This document shows, in pieces, positions 52,496 through 61,569 of a stretch of DNA of 64,000 bases (positions are counted from its first letter, which is position 1; each line of letters starts with the position of its first letter). Source of the stretch: Chloroflexota bacterium (lineage in GTDB: Bacteria; Chloroflexota; Dehalococcoidia; Bin125). The notes under the pieces were generated by a model. The model did no database searches and had not been told where the DNA came from. It saw only the letters and a list, made by a program, of their open reading frames with translations. The stretch is from contig JAPPJZ010000018.1 of NCBI GenBank assembly GCA_028874365.1, positions 16,435 to 80,434 of the forward strand, read 5' to 3'. The translations under genes and the position numbers were made by a program.

Positions 52496-52822
52496 ATGTC
52501 GCGAGTGAGTTTCGACTGCACGATGCAGGAGGGGCAGATCGGTGAGGAGCTGCGGGCGAAGCTGGCGGTCGCGCTGCAGGAGATCACTCAGGACGTGCTG
52601 GGTGAATCGCCTGATGATGTGCCGGTGAGGTTCAGCGACATTCCGAGGGGGTTCGGGTTCCGGGGGGGCGAGCCGTCGACGACGTCGCTGGTCCGGGGCA
52701 GCATCGTTGGCGGGGTGACGCAGGATGTGCGCGAGGACTTCATGCGCCGGATCTGCGATCGGTGGATGGAGATCAGCGGTTGCACGGTCGACGAGCTGGT
52801 GGTTTCGGCTCGCGACGCGTAG
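52496..52822 (+). CDS. tautomerase-superfamily-like protein without N-terminal proline
   Basis: 108 residues; GAGGAGA precedes ATG 52496. MIF/tautomerase type: RVSFDCTMQEGQIGEELRAK, LAVALQEITQDVLGESPDDV and VTQDVREDFMRRICDRW (beta-alpha-beta). The second residue is Ser, not the catalytic Pro of tautomerases, so catalysis of the usual kind is not expected. It is 64 bases before a tautomerase-like gene that does start Met-Pro. Confidence 0.6.
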   Translation: MSRVSFDCTMQEGQIGEELRAKLAVALQEITQDVLGESPDDVPVRFSDIPRGFGFRGGEPSTTSLVRGSIVGGVTQDVREDFMRRICDRWMEISGCTVDELVVSARDA

Positions 52823-52886
52823 TCGCGTGCGATAGCATAGTTTCGAATTCCGGGACGAGAGAGACCGGTCTGAGAGGATCGCAGAG

Positions 52887-53282
52887 ATGCCGTATTACCG
52901 TTGCGTAGTGCCCAAGGATTCGGTGCCGTACGAGCAGCGAGCGGAGGTCGCCAAGGCCTTCACCGACATCCACTGCGGTAACACGGGCGCGCCGCGCAGC
53001 TTCGTCCACGTCGTGTTCGACGAGGCGGACGACCGCTGGGAGACGCCGTACTTCCTCGACGGCGGCAACCGGGCAGGGCGCTCGGAAGAGGTCAAGGCTG
53101 AGTTGCTCAGCGACCTGATGGGTGCGTTCCGGGAGATCACCGGGGTGGCGTCGGAGGACTTCAGCGGGCGGATCACCGAGGGTCCAGCGAAGTGGACGAT
53201 GGAAGGCGGGATGGTCCTGCCGGAGCCGGGCGAAGAGACCGAGGAGTGGTACTCGCACGGTCAGGCTGCCGCCGGCGGCTGA
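52887..53282 (+). CDS. tautomerase-superfamily protein (cis-CaaD/Cg10062-like)
   Basis: 131 residues; GAGAGGATC precedes ATG 52887. N-terminal MPYYRCVVPKDSV gives Pro1 after Met removal; a trimeric cis-3-chloroacrylic-dehalogenase-like layout follows (YEQRAEVAKAFTDIHCGNTG, RSFVHVVFDEADDRW, FLDGGNRAGRSEEVK). Substrate unknown; promiscuous dehalogenase or hydratase activity is typical. Confidence 0.75.
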   Translation: MPYYRCVVPKDSVPYEQRAEVAKAFTDIHCGNTGAPRSFVHVVFDEADDRWETPYFLDGGNRAGRSEEVKAELLSDLMGAFREITGVASEDFSGRITEGPAKWTMEGGMVLPEPGEETEEWYSHGQAAAGG

Positions 53283-53307
53283 GGCCGCACGTATCTACGC
53301 ACCTGAA

Positions 53308-53332
53308 GACCGGGCTGCCAGTCAGCCCGGTC
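53308..53332. terminator. strong hairpin after the tautomerase gene
   Basis: GACCGGGCTG-ccagt-CAGCCCGGTC: a perfect 10-bp stem with a 5-base loop, 26 bases after the stop codon. No clear T-run follows, so it may stop transcription weakly or protect the mRNA 3' end. Confidence 0.55.
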
Positions 53333-53431
53333 CGCTTGTGCCCGTTTCGCCAAACTCACTTCAATGTGCCCTGAGCATTCGTAGCCCAGCGACGGGGTAG
53401 GCTGAGGACGCACTGAGCTTTGGGGGACCCT

Positions 53432-54673
53432 ATGGACGAGCGCATTGTGGTGACGGGGATGGGCGCGGTCACGGCGGTGGGCGGTACGGCTGAGGAAACA
53501 TGGGACTCGCTCGTCTCAGGGCGCTCTGGAGTGCGGGACATTTCGATCTTCGACGCCTCGCGTCTGTCAGTCCGATTCGCCGCCGAAATCAGTGACTGGA
53601 AACCCGATGACCACATGCCGCGCAAGGATGCTCGGCGGATGGATCGGTACTCGCAGTTCGCAATCGTCGCGTCGCGCGAGGCGGCCGCGAACGCGGGATA
53701 CGAAGGCGGTTTCGACGGCTCCGATCGGGTCGGTGTGATGATTGGCACCGGGATCGGCGGCATTGCCACCACGCAAGAACAGTTCCGCATCCTGGACTCG
53801 CGCGGGCCCGACCGAGTCTCCCCGTTTGCCGTGCCGATGATGCTGCCCAACATGGCCTCGGGACAGGTATCGATCGCGCTGCAGGCGCGCGGGCCGAACT
53901 TCGCTCCGATGTCGGCGTGCTCCTCCGCCGCCGACGCCCTTGGGCTCGCAGCGCAGACCATCGAACGCCACGAAGCGGACGTTGTCGTCGTCGGCGGCGC
54001 GGAAGCGCCGCTCTGCGAGATGGCTGTCGCCGGATTCGCCTCCGCCCGTGCGCTGTCTGCGCGCAACGAAGACCCGGAAAGCGCGTCGCGTCCCTTCGAT
54101 GCGGAGCGCGACGGCTTCGTGATGGGCGAAGGCGCCGCCGTCATGGTGCTCGAACGAGCAGAACACGCAACCGCGCGAGGCGCCGAGATTCTGGCCGAAG
54201 TCTGTGGATACGGCTCGGTTGGCGATGCGTATCACATCACGCAGCCGGCCGAGGGTGGCGACGGCGGGGCTCGAGCAATGTCGCTGGCGCTGGAACGATC
54301 CGGCATTGCCCCGTCCGAGGTCGACTACGTCAACGCGCACGGCACCTCGACGCCGCTGAACGACAAGTTTGAGACGATGGCGATCAAGAGCGTGTTCGGC
54401 GAGGCTGCGTACGGTGTCTCGGTCTCGTCGACCAAGTCGATGACCGGACACCTGCTGGGCGCGGCGGGCGCGGTCGAGGCGCTGGCGACGATCGAAGCGA
54501 TTCGGCGCAGCACGATTCCGCCGACGATCAATCTGCAGAATCCCGATCCGGACTGCGATCTCGACTACACGCCGAACGTTTGTCGCGAGCGGGATGTTCG
54601 GGTGGCGATCTCCAACTCGATGGGATTTGGCGGACACAACGCCTGTCTGGTCTTCCGTCGCTGGGAGGACTGA
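53432..54673 (+). CDS. fabF: beta-ketoacyl-ACP synthase II
   Basis: 413 residues from ATG 53432 (GGGGGA upstream). Catalytic Cys163 in MSACSSAADAL, His in NAHGTSTPLND, His in SMTGHLLGAAGA; N-terminal VVTGMGAVTAVGG and C-terminal NSMGFGGHNA. Condenses malonyl-ACP with acyl-ACP in fatty-acid elongation. No other fab gene is adjacent except acpS further upstream. Confidence 0.95.
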   Translation: MDERIVVTGMGAVTAVGGTAEETWDSLVSGRSGVRDISIFDASRLSVRFAAEISDWKPDDHMPRKDARRMDRYSQFAIVASREAAANAGYEGGFDGSDRVGVMIGTGIGGIATTQEQFRILDSRGPDRVSPFAVPMMLPNMASGQVSIALQARGPNFAPMSACSSAADALGLAAQTIERHEADVVVVGGAEAPLCEMAVAGFASARALSARNEDPESASRPFDAERDGFVMGEGAAVMVLERAEHATARGAEILAEVCGYGSVGDAYHITQPAEGGDGGARAMSLALERSGIAPSEVDYVNAHGTSTPLNDKFETMAIKSVFGEAAYGVSVSSTKSMTGHLLGAAGAVEALATIEAIRRSTIPPTINLQNPDPDCDLDYTPNVCRERDVRVAISNSMGFGGHNACLVFRRWED

Positions 54674-54691
54674 GGCTGAGGGTGCGACACC

Positions 54692-56401
54692 GTGGTGCGG
54701 GAACGCTCGGACGGGTGGTTGGGCCGAACCTGGCGGATTGCCGAGCCTCACGACGCGCCTCCGCTTGAGGGTCTGGAGGCGCCGTCGTTTGTCGGTCGAC
54801 TGCTACGGCAACGCGGGGTCGACACCGTGCCGGCGGCGCAGGAGTTCCTCAATCCCGACTGGTATCAACCGGCCGATCCGCTGGTGCTGGGCGACTGGGA
54901 TGCTGCCATTGACCGTCTCGCGCACGCGGCGGAGCGGGCCGAGCCGGTGGCGATCTACGGCGACTACGACGTCGACGGGATCACCGGTACGGCGATTCTG
55001 ACGGAAGCGCTCGAGGCGGTCGGCATTGATGCCCGACCATTCATTCCCCACCGCGAGCGTGAGGGGTACGGGATCCAGGACTCGGTGGTTGGACAGCTCG
55101 CGGCCGACGGCGCGCGTGTGTTGATTACGGCCGACTGCGGGATTACCGCTCTGAACGAGATCGCCTCCGCTCGGGAGCGGCACGGTCTCGACGTGATCGT
55201 GCTTGACCACCACGAGCCGACGGAATCGCTGCCCAGCGCGACGGCGATCGTGACTCCGAAGAAGGCGCCGACTGGCCATCCGTTGTCGGAACTCTCGACG
55301 GGCGGGCTCGCGTATCGGTTCGCGCACGGTCTGCTGGAGGCGAGCGGCGTCGAGGCAGGATCGGCGCAGTGGCTGGAACTGGCGGCGATGTCGACGGTCG
55401 CCGATGTGGTGCCGCTGCGGGGCGAGAACCGCTGGATCGTGCACCAGGGACTGCGGGCGCTCGAACGGACCGAGCGGCCGGGCCTGCGGGCGTTGATGTC
55501 GGCGCGACGAGGGAACGGTCCGGTGGACACGGAGACGATCGGATTCCAGATCGCCCCGAAGATCAACGCCGCCGGGCGGCTTGACGACGCGTCGCTGGCG
55601 TTGCGCATGTTGACCGAGCGCCAACGCGAGCCTGCGAGGGAGATCGCTGCCCAGTTGGAACGGCTGAACGACGAGCGGCGGCGGCTGACTGCGGAGGCGA
55701 TGGGCGACGCCGAGTTGCAGATTCGCAGGCAACTCGATGCGTCGGGACAGGCGCCGCTGGTGCTGTTTGTCGGGGGCGAGGAGATTCACCACGGAATCGT
55801 CGGCATCGTTGCGGGTCGGTTGGCCGACCAATGGTCGCGCCCCGCATTCGTCTGGTCGATCGTCGAGAACGAAGTCCGCGCCTCGGGCCGCAGCGCAGCC
55901 GGGTTCGACCTGGTGCGGATGCTCGACTCGGCGCGGGACCTTCTCGTCCGGGGCGGCGGGCATGCGATGGCTGCCGGATTCTCTGCGGAACCGCCGCTGC
56001 TGGGTTCACTGATGGAGAGGTTCAATGAGTCGGCGCAGGCGCAACTCGACGCGGGAGAGGCGGGGGCGTGGGCCGCGCTTGAGGGTCGGATGGAGATCGA
56101 CGCGCAGGTTCCATTGGAGGCCGTGAGCTCGCAGACGGTGAAGTGGATTGAGCGGTTGGCGCCGTTTGGCGAAGGTAATCCTGCCCCGACGTTCCTGAGC
56201 ACGGGAGTGGGAGTGCGTCGAGCATCAACGGTCGGCGCCGATCACGCGCACTTGCGTCTGGATCTGGATGGCTGGTCGGCGATCGGCTGGCGACTGGGGA
56301 ATGCGGCGGCCGAGATTAAATCGCAGGTCGATATCGTCTGGCGGCTGCGTCGGGGGTTGAGGGGTCGGCCGGAGTTGGAGATCATCGATCTGGCGGTATA
56401 G
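54692..56401 (+). CDS. recJ: single-stranded-DNA-specific exonuclease RecJ
   Basis: 569 residues from GTG 54692. DHH motifs: YGDYDVDGITGTAILTE, LITADCGITALNEI and VIVLDHHEPTE; DHHA1 domain with RGGGHAMAAGFSAEP; OB-fold region at the C-terminus. 5'-3' ssDNA exonuclease in recombination and mismatch repair. Metal-binding residues are all present. Confidence 0.95.
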   Translation: MVRERSDGWLGRTWRIAEPHDAPPLEGLEAPSFVGRLLRQRGVDTVPAAQEFLNPDWYQPADPLVLGDWDAAIDRLAHAAERAEPVAIYGDYDVDGITGTAILTEALEAVGIDARPFIPHREREGYGIQDSVVGQLAADGARVLITADCGITALNEIASARERHGLDVIVLDHHEPTESLPSATAIVTPKKAPTGHPLSELSTGGLAYRFAHGLLEASGVEAGSAQWLELAAMSTVADVVPLRGENRWIVHQGLRALERTERPGLRALMSARRGNGPVDTETIGFQIAPKINAAGRLDDASLALRMLTERQREPAREIAAQLERLNDERRRLTAEAMGDAELQIRRQLDASGQAPLVLFVGGEEIHHGIVGIVAGRLADQWSRPAFVWSIVENEVRASGRSAAGFDLVRMLDSARDLLVRGGGHAMAAGFSAEPPLLGSLMERFNESAQAQLDAGEAGAWAALEGRMEIDAQVPLEAVSSQTVKWIERLAPFGEGNPAPTFLSTGVGVRRASTVGADHAHLRLDLDGWSAIGWRLGNAAAEIKSQVDIVWRLRRGLRGRPELEIIDLAV

Positions 56402-56485
56402 AGCCGTTGCGGAACGCTTCATTCGACCCCTCCTGCATCGGTTAGCCTGAGGCCCATCTGGCGGTTTGTCCTGGAGGGTTTCGCT

Positions 56486-58447
56486 ATGGCTGTTCGCAAT
56501 GTGGGGGTGGTCGGACACCAGGGGGCGGGCAAGACGACGCTGGTCGAGGCGTTAGGCTTTTCGACGGGATTGACGACGCGGCTGGGACGGGTGGAGGACC
56601 GCAACACGATCTCGGACTACGACGCTGAGGAGCAAGAGCGAGGGATGTCGATTTCGACCTCGCTCATTGCGATGGAGCACGACGGCGTGCAGATCAACCT
56701 GTTGGATACGCCGGGGTACGCGGACTTCGTTGGTGAGGTCGTGGCGGCGATGTCGGTGGTGGACGCGGTGATCGTGGTGGTGGACGCGTCGTCAGGCGTG
56801 CAGGTGGGCACGGAGACCGCGTGGCGGATGGCGGGCAAGCGGGGCGTTCCCCGAGCGGTGGTGATCTCGCGGCTCGATCGCGATAACTCGTCGTTCGAGG
56901 ACGCGCTCGATTCGGTGCAGTCGGTGCTTGGATCGGAGTGTCAGCCGCTCTACCTGCCCAACGGGTCGGAGTCGGCGTTCAGCGAGCTGATTGACGTGCT
57001 GGCGGACGAGGATGCGGACGGTCGCGACGGGCTGATCGAGCAGATCGTCGAGTCCGATGAGGACCTGATGATGCTGTACCTGGAGGATGAGGCGATCGAC
57101 GAGGCCGACTTGCGGGCAGCGGTGAAGACGGCCGCCCTGACGGGATCGCTGGCGCCGGTGCTGCCGATGTCGGCTGTGTCGGGAGTTGGTTCGAGTGAGC
57201 TGCTGCGGCTGATTGCGGACGTGCTGCCCGATCCGTCGGAGGCGCCCGCGATTGCGGATGGGATCGATGGCAATGGGGCGGCGGGCGCGTTCGTGTTCAA
57301 GACGACGGCGGACGAGTTCGTGGGACGATTGTCGTATCTGCGCGTGGTCTCCGGTTCGGTTGTGAGTGACGCCCACCTGGACAATGCGCAAACGGGCGAG
57401 AACGAACGCCTGGCCAGCCTGTCGCGGGCGGCGGGTAAGACGCTCTCGGCCATCCCCAATCTGGAGACCGGCGACATTGGGGTGGTGACCAAGCTGCAGC
57501 ACACGACCACGTTCAACACGCTGCGGGAGAAGGGGTCGGGACTCGTGGTGCCTGCGCCGGCGATGCCGGCGCCGATCTTTGCTGCTGCGGTCGAACCGAA
57601 GACCAAGGCCGATGTGGACAAGCTCGGCCCGTCGCTGGCGAGGCTGGTCGAGGGCGACCCGACGCTACAGATTGAACGCGACCGCGACTCGGGCGAGACG
57701 ATCCTGAGCGGACTGAGCGAGTCGCACGTGCAACTCTCGGCGGGACGGCTGTCGAGCAAGTTCAATGTCGAGGTGGAGATCAAGGATCGGCGTGTGCCGT
57801 ATCGCGAGACGGTGACGACGCGCGGTCAGGCGGAGTATCTGCACAAGAAACAGACGGGCGGCAGCGGGCAGTACGCGCGCGTGGCGCTGCGCGTCGAACC
57901 GCAGCCTCGCGGGGCCGGATTCGAGTTCAACGACGAGATCGTCGGCGGCGCGGTGCCGCGCAACTACATACCGGCCGTGGAGAAGGGCGTGGTCGAGTCG
58001 TTGCCGCGCGGTGTCTTCCCGCTGACCGATCTGCGGGTCACGCTGTATGACGGCAAGCACCACGATGTGGACTCATCGGAAATGGCGTTCAAGCTGGCTG
58101 CGTCGCAGGCGCTGAAAGAGAGCGTGTCCTCCGCGCGGCCGATCCTGCTGGAGCCGATCCAGATGTTCCGGATTACAGCGCCGGAGTCTTCGACCGGAGA
58201 CATCATCAGCGACCTGAACACGCGACGGGCGCGGGTGCTGGGTATGGAGCAGACGGACGATCCACCAGATTCGACGGTGGTGATCGCCGAGGGTCCGATG
58301 GCGGAGTTCCTGCACTACGCGACGGACCTGCGCTCGATGACCGGAGGTCGGGGCACGTTCACGTGGCAGTTCGACCGTTACGACCAGGTTCCCCAGCATG
58401 TCGCGCAGAAGGTGCGTCAGGACGCTGAGGCTGCGGCAGCGGGGTAG
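56486..58447 (+). CDS. EF-G-like GTPase (EF-G-2 type)
   Basis: 653 residues; GGAGG about 9 bases before ATG 56486. G1 GHQGAGKTTLVEAL, G3 LLDTPGYADFVGEV, but the guanine-specificity motif NKxD reads SRLD (VVISRLDRDNSS). Domain III/IV markers are SHVQLSAGRL, TGGSGQYARVALRVEP and VEKGVVESLPRGVFPLTD. Shorter than canonical EF-G (about 690-700). This fits the accessory EF-G-like group rather than fusA; role may be ribosome recycling or protection. The change in NKxD suggests altered nucleotide use. Confidence 0.87.
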   Translation: MAVRNVGVVGHQGAGKTTLVEALGFSTGLTTRLGRVEDRNTISDYDAEEQERGMSISTSLIAMEHDGVQINLLDTPGYADFVGEVVAAMSVVDAVIVVVDASSGVQVGTETAWRMAGKRGVPRAVVISRLDRDNSSFEDALDSVQSVLGSECQPLYLPNGSESAFSELIDVLADEDADGRDGLIEQIVESDEDLMMLYLEDEAIDEADLRAAVKTAALTGSLAPVLPMSAVSGVGSSELLRLIADVLPDPSEAPAIADGIDGNGAAGAFVFKTTADEFVGRLSYLRVVSGSVVSDAHLDNAQTGENERLASLSRAAGKTLSAIPNLETGDIGVVTKLQHTTTFNTLREKGSGLVVPAPAMPAPIFAAAVEPKTKADVDKLGPSLARLVEGDPTLQIERDRDSGETILSGLSESHVQLSAGRLSSKFNVEVEIKDRRVPYRETVTTRGQAEYLHKKQTGGSGQYARVALRVEPQPRGAGFEFNDEIVGGAVPRNYIPAVEKGVVESLPRGVFPLTDLRVTLYDGKHHDVDSSEMAFKLAASQALKESVSSARPILLEPIQMFRITAPESSTGDIISDLNTRRARVLGMEQTDDPPDSTVVIAEGPMAEFLHYATDLRSMTGGRGTFTWQFDRYDQVPQHVAQKVRQDAEAAAAG

Positions 58448-58464
58448 CAGTCGATTTCGACCGT

Positions 58465-59346
58465 TTAGCCGTCGTCGGCGCCGCTTTCGGTCTCCTCGAC
58501 CTGGGGTAGTGGTCGCAGCTCGAAGACGATTTGGATCCTTGCGGTGACGGACTCGGTGCCGCCGAAGACGGGGGTTGGCTCGAATGAACCGTCGGCCATT
58601 GCGGCTTCTTCGGATTCCAACGTGGCTCGAGCGGCGGTCAGGTTACCGACCGGGTTGAGCTCCACGACTCTGACGATCTCGTAGTCCATGTGCTCGGCGA
58701 TCGAGTTGGCTGTGGCGACGGCGTCATCGATTGCGTCGAGGAGGGCCAATCGCTCGGCCTCGGCGCGGCCGGATGCGGTGAAATCGAGACCATCGAAGCG
58801 GACGTGGTCGCCGCCGGCGTTGAGGATCGTGTCGATGAGCAGGCCGGCTTTGTCGACGCCGTCGATCCTGGCAACCAGCGAGTTGCGGTACTCGAAACCG
58901 AGCGAGACCCGACCCTGTTCGGTCCAGTCGAACTGCTCGTTGATGCGAATGGCCGTGGTCTGCAGTTGATCGTTTGGCACGCAGAGCTGCTCGGTGTCGT
59001 CATCGTTGCAACCCATCTGGAGCGCAGTGCGCACGTCAATAAGGGCAGAGTTGCCGGTGGAGACGGCTTCGCGAACTGATTTGTCGAGCACGGTGATGCT
59101 GAAGCGGGCCAGCGTGCCGTCACGTTGGACGCTGCGCGAGGCCGCGCCTTCAATTGTGAGGGTGGTCAGCGGCTGCTTGTCGGGCCATTCCCTGACTTCT
59201 TCGCTGATTTTCTTCTCTGCGACGTCTTCCGCGTTCACCGTGCTGCTCACGGTCAGTGCGAACAGCGCGCCTAGCGCCAGCAACGCGGCTGCGAGTCCTA
59301 GCGCGAGCAGCTTGCGGGCGTTCCAGCTCAGCATCGAGTCGCTCAT
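58465..59346 (-). CDS. SIMPL (DUF541) domain secreted protein
   Basis: 293 residues from ATG 59346 with GGAGAG 6 bases upstream. N-terminal signal/anchor (about 14-36), then the SIMPL domain: TIEGAASRSVQRDGTLARFS, the repeated helical hairpin VREAVSTGNSALIDVRTALQ, RFDGLDFTASGRAEAERLAL, and C-terminal beta strand GTESVTARIQIVFEL. A Cys pair (MGCNDD, LCVPND) could form a disulfide. Known only as an outer-surface domain of bacteria and mitochondria. Convergent with the EF-G-like gene. Confidence 0.85.
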   Translation of the reverse strand: MSDSMLSWNARKLLALGLAAALLALGALFALTVSSTVNAEDVAEKKISEEVREWPDKQPLTTLTIEGAASRSVQRDGTLARFSITVLDKSVREAVSTGNSALIDVRTALQMGCNDDDTEQLCVPNDQLQTTAIRINEQFDWTEQGRVSLGFEYRNSLVARIDGVDKAGLLIDTILNAGGDHVRFDGLDFTASGRAEAERLALLDAIDDAVATANSIAEHMDYEIVRVVELNPVGNLTAARATLESEEAAMADGSFEPTPVFGGTESVTARIQIVFELRPLPQVEETESGADDG

Positions 59347-59405
59347 CGTCATCTCTCCAGATCTCTGCGGGACGGGAAGCACATCCTTCTGTGATCACCG
59401 TACGT

Positions 59406-60143
59406 CTAGATAACGTCCTGCGAAGCTTCGAGGTTGCGTTCGAAGAAGTCCAGCATTGTTGCCCAGGCTGCTTCGGCGGACTCTTCGTGATAACCAGCTT
59501 GCATCGGCGACAGTCGAATGAGGAGCGAGCGGACCGGGCCGTGCTGATTCATGAAGGAGTGCCCGGCGCCCGGGTAGACGTTGACCTCGTGTTCGACGCC
59601 GAGCTGCTGCAAGTGTCCGCGGAGGCGATCCGCCTGTCGGACGAATACTCGATCACGCTCGCCGTATCCGGCGAAGACGGGGCAAATGCCTTCGAGCTGT
59701 TCGGACTCACGCGGGACGGCGCCGTAGAAGTCTGCAGCGGCTCCAATCGGCGCGCGCGAGGCGTAGAGGATGGCGAAGCCGCCGCCCATGCAGAATCCGG
59801 CGACTGCGATCCGAGATTGATCGACATCATCACGCGCCGCCAACCAGGTGCGGGAGGTCTCGATGTCGGCAAACGCGCGGCCTTCACCGCTGCGCAGGGC
59901 CTGCATTGTACGGCGGATGCAGAGCGGTCTCGCTCTGGGGCCGACGGAGTAGAGATCGGGCGCCAGGGCAACGTAGCCACTCTCGGCGAAGCGTCGGGCG
60001 ATGCGGCGAATGTCGTCGTTCAGACCGAACAGCTCGTGTAGCACGAGCACACCGGGACGGCGTTCGCCGGCCTGGTCGGGTGATGCGACGTAAGCCGTCA
60101 GGTCTCCGTCGCTGGTAGGGATTCGGACGGTCTGGCCGGGCAT
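59406..60143 (-). CDS. dienelactone-hydrolase-family alpha/beta hydrolase
   Basis: 245 residues. Cys nucleophile in GFCMGGG, Asp in GYGERDRV, His in PGAGHSFMNQ; start MPGQTVRIPTSDGDLTAYVA with GAGAGGTG upstream. DLH members open lactones such as in chloroaromatic degradation or hydrolyse other esters. It is 61 bases from the SIMPL gene start and in the same direction. Confidence 0.92.
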   Translation of the reverse strand: MPGQTVRIPTSDGDLTAYVASPDQAGERRPGVLVLHELFGLNDDIRRIARRFAESGYVALAPDLYSVGPRARPLCIRRTMQALRSGEGRAFADIETSRTWLAARDDVDQSRIAVAGFCMGGGFAILYASRAPIGAAADFYGAVPRESEQLEGICPVFAGYGERDRVFVRQADRLRGHLQQLGVEHEVNVYPGAGHSFMNQHGPVRSLLIRLSPMQAGYHEESAEAAWATMLDFFERNLEASQDVI

Positions 60144-60219
60144 TGGGCACCTCTCAGACTCGCGATAGCCTGCGGATGATGCAGCTCGCGTGAGCCAACA
60201 GTAGCGAAGGAATGGAATT

Positions 60220-61005
60220 GTGGCCGACTACAACACCCTGGGATATGAAGTGGCCGACGGCGTGGCGACGATCACGATTGACCGACCGGAAGCGGCGAAC
60301 TCGCTTTCGCTTGAGATGTGCAAGGAGCTAATGGACGCCTCGATCCGGGTGGACGACGACCCGGAGGTGCGAGCGGTCGTGTTCCGGGGCACGGGGCGGT
60401 TTTTCTGCACCGGCGCGGACCTGCGCGGATTCCCACCGGCGGGGCCGGAGATGGCGACTTATGTCAAGGAGATGACGACCTATCTACATGTCGCGGCGTC
60501 GCGTTTCACACGCATGGACCCGCCGCTGATCACGGCGATCAACGGCACCTGCGCGGGCGCGGGGATGAGCCTCGCGCTGATCGGCGACCTGGCACTGGCG
60601 GGTGAATCGTCGCGCTTCACGATGGCCTACTCGCGGATCGGCCTGACGCCGGACGGGTCGTCGACGTACTTTCTGCCGCGGCTGGTCGGCCTGCGACGAT
60701 CGCTCGAGCTTTGCCTGACCAATCGGATGCTCTCGGCGCAGGAGGCGCTCGACTGGGGCATGATCAATCGGGTCGTGGCGGACGAGGATCTGCAGGCCGA
60801 GGCGCATGCGCTGGCTGCGCAGCTCGCGGCGGGTCCGACGGAGTCGATTGGCGCAGCGAAGCGGCTGTACCACAAGTCGTGGAACGAGGGTCTTGAGACG
60901 CAGATGGAGTGGGAAACGCGGGAGATCTGCGACGCGGCGCGGCGTCCGGAGGCGAAGGAAGGCATGACTGCGTTTTTCGAGAAGCGGGATCCGGTGTTCC
61001 GGTAG
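60220..61005 (+). CDS. enoyl-CoA hydratase/isomerase family protein
   Basis: 261 residues from GTG 60220 (AAGGA upstream). Crotonase fold: oxyanion-hole segments FFCTGADLRGF and GTCAGAGMSLALIGDLALAG; the later motif LTPDGSSTYFLPRLVGL has Asp where hydratases often use Glu, as in PaaG-type isomerases. So it may isomerise or hydrate unsaturated acyl-CoA. No neighbouring beta-oxidation operon. Confidence 0.92.
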   Translation: MADYNTLGYEVADGVATITIDRPEAANSLSLEMCKELMDASIRVDDDPEVRAVVFRGTGRFFCTGADLRGFPPAGPEMATYVKEMTTYLHVAASRFTRMDPPLITAINGTCAGAGMSLALIGDLALAGESSRFTMAYSRIGLTPDGSSTYFLPRLVGLRRSLELCLTNRMLSAQEALDWGMINRVVADEDLQAEAHALAAQLAAGPTESIGAAKRLYHKSWNEGLETQMEWETREICDAARRPEAKEGMTAFFEKRDPVFR

Positions 61006-61014
61006 TGAAGGGGA

Positions 61015-61050
61015 CCCTCACCCTAGCCCTCTCCCAGAGGGAGAGGGGAT
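61015..61050 (+). repeat. dispersed palindromic repeat, type B copy 4
   Basis: CCCTCACCCTAGCCCTCTCCC-AGA-GGGAGAGGGG, between the crotonase gene and the next gene. The only repeat found in the right third of the window. Confidence 0.8.
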
Positions 61051-61082
61051 GGGAGCGGTGAGAGGGCCTGGAAGGTCGCGTA

Positions 61083-61472
61083 ATGACCGAAGCCGATGAT
61101 CCGCTGATCGAGCATGTGCTTGGCGAGGCGGAGCGGATTGAGCGCGCGGTCGACCGGCGCTATGAACGGCGTGGCGGGTTGCGTCGGCTCGGCCTGCCGA
61201 CGCCGAGCGAGGAACACAGCGGGTTGAGTCGGACCTTTACCTGGCGCTATCACTTCACGTGGCAGGAGGCAGAACGCTCACGCCGCTATGTGATCGCGCT
61301 GCCGGTCGATCGCTGCATCGCAGCACGCCAGCCGGTTGAAGAGCAAATCGAGAGCTGGCTCAGTGGGCGCAGCGCGTCTGCGAGCGTGTCTGGTCCACGG
61401 GTCAAGCTCCGCGAGGGCCTGCGCTCGTACGAGGTGGCGATGAGCGTGACGTTGTCGGAGCTTCCGGCGTGA
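61083..61472 (+). CDS. hypothetical protein (129 aa)
   Basis: ATG 61083. An N-terminal charged helix (VLGEAERIERAVDRRYERRG), then probable beta strands (SGLSRTFTWRYHFTWQEAERS) with LREGLRSYEVAMSVTLSEL at the end. No signal peptide and no family recognised. The coding frame is supported by length and neighbours; the start has no clear ribosome site. Confidence 0.6.
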   Translation: MTEADDPLIEHVLGEAERIERAVDRRYERRGGLRRLGLPTPSEEHSGLSRTFTWRYHFTWQEAERSRRYVIALPVDRCIAARQPVEEQIESWLSGRSASASVSGPRVKLREGLRSYEVAMSVTLSELPA

Positions 61473-61569
61473 GTAGGCCGGCGTTTAGCGATCGGACTCT
61501 GGGCGGCCTGATATTTGATAGATTCTGGTCAGAATCGAGAGAGCAGAGATCCTGGAAAGGGAACCCACG

